A DNA stretch of 64,000 nt, from assembly GCF_037969765.1 (NCBI RefSeq), contig NZ_CP150207.1, positions 5,463,501 through 5,527,500 of the forward strand, given 5' to 3'. Within the stretch, counting starts at the first letter, position 1. Every line of letters begins with the position of its first letter. The notes below the pieces were generated by a model. The model saw only the letters and a program-made list of their open reading frames with translations, made no database searches and was not told the DNA's origin. The DNA comes from Paenibacillus sp. FSL W8-0186 (GTDB taxonomy: Bacteria > Bacillota > Bacilli > Paenibacillales > Paenibacillaceae). Below are positions 59,861 through 64,000 of the stretch, piece by piece. The position numbers and the translations under genes are program-made.

Positions 59861-60037
59861 TTATTTTTCTAATTTAATAATCGAATCTACTCTCTAATTC
59901 AGCTACATTTCTCTTTTTAAATGAAATACTGTTTTCATCGACTAGTATAAACAATATACATATCATCAAATGATCTTGCTTCCTCAATGTGGGATGGTTT
60001 TTGCTCTAGACGTTTCAAGCTACCATCAAACATCGAA

Positions 60038-60235
60038 TTACAGTCCAAATCTAAATCCTCCCATAAACCAATAACCAATGAGTCGTGTTAATAATTCGTC
60101 TGGCACCTTTGCAAAATTTCCCGGGAAGCCAAAAGAAATTCCCAAACCCCACCAAAAGTGCGGAAGTGCATATAATAACCCTCAGATGAACGCCATATAC
60201 CCTGCCCAGTTCCGTTTTTTAACGTTCATTTTCAT
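60038..60235 (-). pseudogene. DUF3995-like membrane protein gene with nonsense mutation
   Basis: From ATG 60235 (GAGGTG upstream) the frame reads MKMNVKKRNWAGYMAFI, then TGA, then GLLYALPHFWWGLGISFGFP and GNFAKVPDELLTRLIGYWFM before a stop. The family normally has Trp at the TGA position (TGG to TGA) and runs about twice as long. The 3' part is missing, and the flanking 59860-60037 stretch holds nothing recognisable. Confidence 0.6.
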
Positions 60236-60305
60236 CACCTCAACCGCAATCTTAACATCCTTAGGTTCGCTTTAAGGCGCACTCAAGTTTAATCTTTGTT
60301 TAATT

Positions 60306-60902
60306 TTATGTGCTGGTTTTCCGGACGTGTTGAATCTCATTCCACTTCTCCTTCAAAGCCTTTAAATCTTCTACGAAGAACCTTAGTAGATTGGGTCGTC
60401 TTCTTACTGCCAGCGGGTGATAGGTGAAGCTGATAGGCGTACCCTGAAACTCCTGCCAACTGCCTCGTAATTCCTTAACACTGGCACTCTCCTTATCCGG
60501 GAATAAGCCTTCCACCACGACATTTCCAAATCCAAATAGTACAAGCGGCTGCTTCTGAAAGATCTGCATCTCTAAATGAGGAAGACACGCGGCTCTAGTG
60601 TCAGGTTTATTATAGGCACGCATCGGTCGGCGTTTTAGCAAATAGGTGACATAAACCTCATTTACTTCTATCCCTGCCTCTCTCATGCCGAGTTGGAGCG
60701 TTTCTCGGGTACCACACAGAAATGAATTTCCTTGCCGATCCTCCCGGGCTCCGGGATTATCCAGAATCATCATAAGCGAAGCTCTCGGATTTCCTTCACC
60801 CCAGATGAGACGATTCCGCTGCTTGGATAGTTCGCACAATTCACAGTGCTCTATACCTTTGGGCGCTTGTTCTTCAGGTAAGATTACAAAGGGATGATCC
60901 AT
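60306..60902 (-). CDS. Uracil-DNA glycosylase family protein
   Basis: 198 residues of the family 4/5 UDG fold: CELCELSKQRNRLIWGEGNP near the N-terminus, MILDNPGAREDRQGNSFLCG (motif 1, where family 4 has GEAPG) and TYHPLAVRRRP (motif 3). Family 4 enzymes use four cysteines for a 4Fe-4S cluster. Here C-x-x-C and a later Cys (AACLPHL) are kept, but the usual K-C-R-P is K-R-R-P, so the cluster may be incomplete. Likely acts on deaminated bases, with uncertain activity. Confidence 0.78.
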   Translation of the reverse strand: MDHPFVILPEEQAPKGIEHCELCELSKQRNRLIWGEGNPRASLMMILDNPGAREDRQGNSFLCGTRETLQLGMREAGIEVNEVYVTYLLKRRPMRAYNKPDTRAACLPHLEMQIFQKQPLVLFGFGNVVVEGLFPDKESASVKELRGSWQEFQGTPISFTYHPLAVRRRPNLLRFFVEDLKALKEKWNEIQHVRKTST

Positions 60903-61021
60903 CACTTGTCATATAGCTCCTTCCTATCACACACCATGGATCTATTATGCCCGCCCGCAGCAAAAACTTTCCATTCCTTATGGTACGGTTCCCCCTCCCC
61001 AAGGCTGTAACAGCAAATTTT

Positions 61022-61048
61022 AAGGCCATCCTGTTTCAGGATGGCCTT
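61022..61048. terminator. Terminator hairpin between kinase and UDG-family genes
   Basis: Perfect 12-bp arms AAGGCCATCCTG/CAGGATGGCCTT with a 3-base loop (TTT). T-run on the plus strand; on the minus strand it lies 10 bp after the stop of the phosphotransferase gene. Confidence 0.7.
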
Positions 61049-61057
61049 TTTATAAAA

Positions 61058-62059
61058 CTAAATCGTCCGTACCTCATACTCAAAGGGTTCTTCACACGAG
61101 TAAATTTCATGGAAAAAACCCATGTAGGGAATATCATCTTCCAGGCATTTTATGCGATATGACAAGTCTTCATCACACTCCGGCTCTTCGCCATTGTTCC
61201 GCATAACCTCGAACGCATCGATAATACTCTCCATAAGGGATACTTGGATAAATAGGGGTAATTTTTCTAGCATTGAACACTCGATACTTGTCTCAGTTCT
61301 GTATCCCGCAAGGACGGTTTCAAAATAATCATCCATGAACTTTTTTCGTTTATCGGCATCTGGTTCAAATTGTATCCAGCCCACTCCGTGTGTCCAAAGA
61401 CCCGCTAGGTCAAACATATACCAGCAGTAACATGAATTATCGAAATCGTATACCGTTATCTGACCTGTATCAAAATCTATCGAATAATTCCCATCGTTGT
61501 AATCAAAATGGACCATACCAAAGGATTCGAGGTTCCTGTCCAACCCATCTAAGGCTTCTAGGAGCTCTAACAGCTTCTCCTTCAGCAATGGTAGCGAGCC
61601 GGGGATCAGTTTCTCGATATAGTCAGCATTGTACTTGTCAAAAAAACTAGACCGGCGATGAACAGGTTGGTATCCTTTCGATATCTGATGCAGTTTCCCC
61701 AGGACTTTACCACAATTGTAGTAATACTCGGTAATTGGAACGCCTTCCCGATACTGATAATGATTTTCTACGAGCAATTTTCCCCTTGCTTTCTTAAACA
61801 GACAGATAAAGAAGGTATGATTATTATGGGTGATCTCTTCCAGCAAATTCCCCTTCAAAGAGCTGACAACATCCGAGACACTTCCGCCATGCTCGAACAA
61901 ATACCTGACATATTCCACTTCGGCCAGAAAATCCCCCCGGCTCCTGTCAGGCAAGAAAGCAATTCGGAGTATTGCGTCGTCACCCTCTTTCTCACAGGTA
62001 TATACGACGTTCCGTCCTCCGTCATGTGCCGGTATCAGCTGAAATTCATAACCTTCCAA
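61058..62059 (-). CDS. Aminoglycoside phosphotransferase-like (APH) family protein
   Basis: 333 residues from TTG 62059. The kinase loop reads MVHFDYNDGNYSIDFDTGQI (H-x-D...N) and the metal site VYDFDNSCYC; the N-terminal IPAHDGGRNVVYTC is the nucleotide-binding strand loop. The reading frame stays open upstream to a CTG at 62143 and includes a plausible first helix (EVVKISDAYLLSLVTELYGL), with GGAGGAG at 62135-62141 just ahead of an in-frame ATA (62128). No ATG, GTG or TTG lies at the right spacing. Substrate unknown. Confidence 0.72.
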   Translation of the reverse strand: MEGYEFQLIPAHDGGRNVVYTCEKEGDDAILRIAFLPDRSRGDFLAEVEYVRYLFEHGGSVSDVVSSLKGNLLEEITHNNHTFFICLFKKARGKLLVENHYQYREGVPITEYYYNCGKVLGKLHQISKGYQPVHRRSSFFDKYNADYIEKLIPGSLPLLKEKLLELLEALDGLDRNLESFGMVHFDYNDGNYSIDFDTGQITVYDFDNSCYCWYMFDLAGLWTHGVGWIQFEPDADKRKKFMDDYFETVLAGYRTETSIECSMLEKLPLFIQVSLMESIIDAFEVMRNNGEEPECDEDLSYRIKCLEDDIPYMGFFHEIYSCEEPFEYEVRTI

Positions 62060-62143
62060 TCCGTACAGCTCTGTTACTAATGAAAGTAAATAGGCATCAC
62101 TGATTTTAACAACTTCGCAATGATTTATAAATATCTCCTCCAG

Positions 62144-62448
62144 TCAAAATTTTCGCGACCACTTCCCGCATTGAATGATGATCACCTTATTTAGCATTGA
62201 AACATCCTCCTTTTAACTACTTCCTTTCACTTTACCCAAAAATTCCATTAAATTCTATGGAAACTTTAAATATAATTAAACGTTATTCACTGAACAATCA
62301 CCATATCAGCCACGTGCACCCGCATACCTTGGGGCGCATGATTAGCCACCGATTACGGTAAATACCCTATGCAAGGCGCAAAACCTATTATTTCAATACA
62401 TCAAGTGACTGCAGGTGAAAATGCTCTAATCGAAACGATAATAGCGAT
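62144..62448. other. Intergenic stretch, nothing recognisable
   Basis: A+T-rich sequence upstream of the APH-like gene. No ORF with a credible start, no RNA gene and no strong hairpin seen. Confidence 0.4.
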
Positions 62449-62631
62449 TCAATAGCTCTCCTTATGACACGGCACACCGAAGCGGTTATGTAATGCAAAC
62501 TTAGTCGGAATATAGATATCATTTTCCATCCCCCTGATATCCTGCTTTCTCCATACAGCTATATCTCCATGAGCTTGCGATCTAACAGTTCCCACAGCTG
62601 TTAATCCGTCAAAAATGAGCACTTCGATATT
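62449..62631 (-). pseudogene. 3' fragment of an unidentified gene
   Basis: Minus-strand reading NIEVLIFDGLTAVGTVRSQA, HGDIAVWRKQDIRGMENDIY and IPTKFALHNRFGVPCHKESY followed by TGA is clearly coding-like for 60 codons but has no start. It begins right where a TCTAACGGTTGTA repeat lies (62631-62643). The original protein is not identified. Confidence 0.5.
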
Positions 62632-62960
62632 CTAACGGTTGTAATCCACGTTATTTATGCCGAATTCACCTCAATATATTAAAAACGTTAGAATAGCAAC
62701 ATCTACAACCGTTAGATTCTTAAAAAGTAAAAATTCGGCGGATTAACGGTCATGGCAACCGTTAGTTAGTAGACGGATGTGTTTCTGCTCAAAAGGGTCA
62801 GGTTGTGGAATTAAAATTTAAAGAACAAGCACAGAACGTTTTGGAAAGGATTCATGCGATTTATGAACACGAATTCTTACTTCGAAATTGAAGCCTAACG
62901 GCTGTATAAATAACGGCTCTCTTCGCTTAGCAACTAATAGCGTAACTCAATACAGTTTTC
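62631..62960. repeat. Cluster of TAACGG-type palindromic repeats
   Basis: TCTAACGGTTGTA (62631-62643) and its exact inverse TACAACCGTTAGA (62704-62716) flank a 60-bp A+T-rich loop. Related pieces occur at about 62754-62768 (AACGGTCATGGCAACCGTTA spans both orientations) and 62893-62920 (TAACGGCTGTA, ATAACGG). They look like a degenerate family of dispersed palindromes. Confidence 0.55.
62800..62892 (+). pseudogene. Short gene fragment between TAACGG repeats
   Basis: A plus-strand stretch reading KGQVVELKFKEQAQNVLERI, then HAIYEHEFLLRN and TGA, coding-like with an amphipathic helix but without a start (a GTG at 62812 is possible). It is bordered on both sides by TAACGG-type repeats. Not identified. 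Confidence 0.35.
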
Positions 62961-63026
62961 TGCGCTATCTGTAACGGCAAGCTACCGGTATGTAACTTGC
63001 CCTTGTTTATAATAAGGTTTATCTCG

Positions 63027-63968
63027 TTATCGATTCTTTATTTCCGTGAGAATCATATCCCATAGCACGACATTCGTATTTGGCTTATCGTTTTCATTCC
63101 TGATCGTTATGGTCAGCTCTTTCGCCCCATACACGTCCATTTCAAAATAACTGGCGTTTTCGCTGCTGACGGTGCTCTCGCTGACCTCGCCGTCCACGGC
63201 GATGATCACCGTACTTTCACCCTGAGGGATGTCGTCCGGAACGCCCATGTTACCGGTGAAGGTCAAATACTTCCCATCCAACGCGTACGTTACACTCGTT
63301 GATCCCGTCTCTCTGCTCAACAAATTCACCTGAGGCTCCATTTCATGGCCCCCGACTTCAAATCCAGCGGGGCTGGGATCCCAGGAGATCAAGCCTTCCT
63401 TCACCGGAAGACTGTCGATCCCGACCTCTCTGCCTGCCTCGACGCTCGTTGCCTTCGCAATCCAATGATTTATCCCCTGGACTGCGATGATCGTTCCAAG
63501 CGTGAACAGAGCCGCCGCGGCGAGGATCATCCCTATGCCCTTCAAGGTATCCTTCGTGCGAGGCACCCATCTCTGCGCCATATACCCGACGACACCCCCT
63601 AGCACATTTGTGAGAATGTCGTCAATATCGAAGCTTCCCAGCCCGGTCGCCCATTGCAATGCTTCAAGAATCGAAATCGTAACGAGAAACAACCCTAAAA
63701 ACCGGAGAAACCGGACCGATACCAACCGCGGAACGAACATCCCATAAGGCAGGAACGCCGCAAAATTCGCAAAGTTATAAAACCAAAACCAGGTCACGTT
63801 ACCCGTTGGTAAAGATAGCCGAATGCCGTCCGGGATCAGATTATACCTATTCGCCCCGTCGTGGACGCTATTGATCCGGTCAAAGCCGAAATACAGGAAA
63901 TATAACATAAGTGCGGTATAAGCAGTTAGTGCGATAATCGTTGCGGTTCGAGCTTTTCCTATTAACAT
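63027..63968 (-). CDS. VanZ-family membrane protein with C-terminal carbohydrate-binding-like domain
   Basis: 313 residues. The first 180 have five membrane spans in the VanZ pattern (FYNFANFAAFLPYGMFVPRL, ILEALQWATGLGSFDIDDIL, TNVLGGVVGY). The remaining 110 residues form an extracytoplasmic beta-rich domain resembling NPCBM/CBM-like modules. VanZ proteins are linked to low-level teicoplanin resistance and envelope functions; the role here is unknown. GAGAGG lies eight bases before the ATG. Confidence 0.85.
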   Translation of the reverse strand: MLIGKARTATIIALTAYTALMLYFLYFGFDRINSVHDGANRYNLIPDGIRLSLPTGNVTWFWFYNFANFAAFLPYGMFVPRLVSVRFLRFLGLFLVTISILEALQWATGLGSFDIDDILTNVLGGVVGYMAQRWVPRTKDTLKGIGMILAAAALFTLGTIIAVQGINHWIAKATSVEAGREVGIDSLPVKEGLISWDPSPAGFEVGGHEMEPQVNLLSRETGSTSVTYALDGKYLTFTGNMGVPDDIPQGESTVIIAVDGEVSESTVSSENASYFEMDVYGAKELTITIRNENDKPNTNVVLWDMILTEIKNR

Positions 63969-64000
63969 ATGAAGACCTCTCTTATCATTCCTGGGGCAAC

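Noticed and set aside
1..64000. rRNA, tRNA, CRISPR arrays and intact insertion sequences
   Set aside because: I looked for tRNA-like 3' ends, regularly spaced repeats and transposase motifs and saw none that I could support by eye.

Overview
The window looks like chromosomal DNA of a spore-forming, low-to-mid G+C member of the Bacillota, most likely Paenibacillus or a close relative. This is inferred from gene content: an alpha/beta-type small acid-soluble spore protein, a CotS-like kinase, an SLH-anchored CAP protein, a GH115 alpha-glucuronidase, an HPr kinase homologue, Fur- and cre-like sites, a T-box remnant and strong AGGAGG ribosome binding sites. I see no rRNA, tRNA, CRISPR array or intact transposase.

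Layout. 1-6.7 kb: a DrrAB-type ABC exporter cut by the window edge, an alpha/beta hydrolase with a MarR regulator sharing a 19-bp operator, a CotS-like kinase, a GNAT enzyme and an SLH/CAP surface protein. 6.8-12 kb: a divergent HPr kinase paralogue and a Fur-controlled iron-siderophore importer operon. 12-16.6 kb: a SASP and a glycerate module (CdaR-type regulator, glycerate kinase, GntP permease) with a palindrome-rich control region. 16.6-27.7 kb: a frameshifted tandem GNAT gene, a MerR-controlled reductase, a MoxR-DUF58-DUF4129 operon, GH115, a Dph6-like PP-loop protein and a second reductase. 27.7-28.6 kb is mostly decayed sequence. 28.6-33.8 kb: a membrane-anchored multicopper oxidase and a CopD-like protein divergent from a two-component system and an RpoA-CTD-like protein. 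33.9-44.6 kb: a truncated hydrolase, a VOC protein, HelD, a second two-component system, an ABC-2 exporter, an AraC/GyrI regulator and a CarD/MarR divergent pair. 44.9-51.2 kb: a Lsm-like basic protein, a split Ada repair gene, a MATE pump, an orphan protein, an AHSA1 protein and a SnoaL-fused sigma factor.

The highlight is 51.3-58.5 kb: a nine-gene, minus-strand operon that I read as a complete circular bacteriocin locus. It encodes a 68-residue uberolysin-like precursor, a SpoIIM/DUF95 membrane protein, a 556-residue membrane protein, an ATPase, a 50-residue cationic immunity-type peptide, and a second transporter made of YIP1-like, HlyD-like, LolD-like and MacB-like subunits. The gene set parallels that of the enterocin AS-48 cluster.

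The right end (58.5-63 kb) is eroded: a T-box remnant lacking Stem I, overlapping tiny ORFs, a small secreted Cys/Trp peptide, a nonsense-mutated gene and gene fragments bordered by TAACGG-type repeats, followed by a VanZ-family protein. Several genes across the window are visibly broken (frameshift, internal deletion, lost start or stop).
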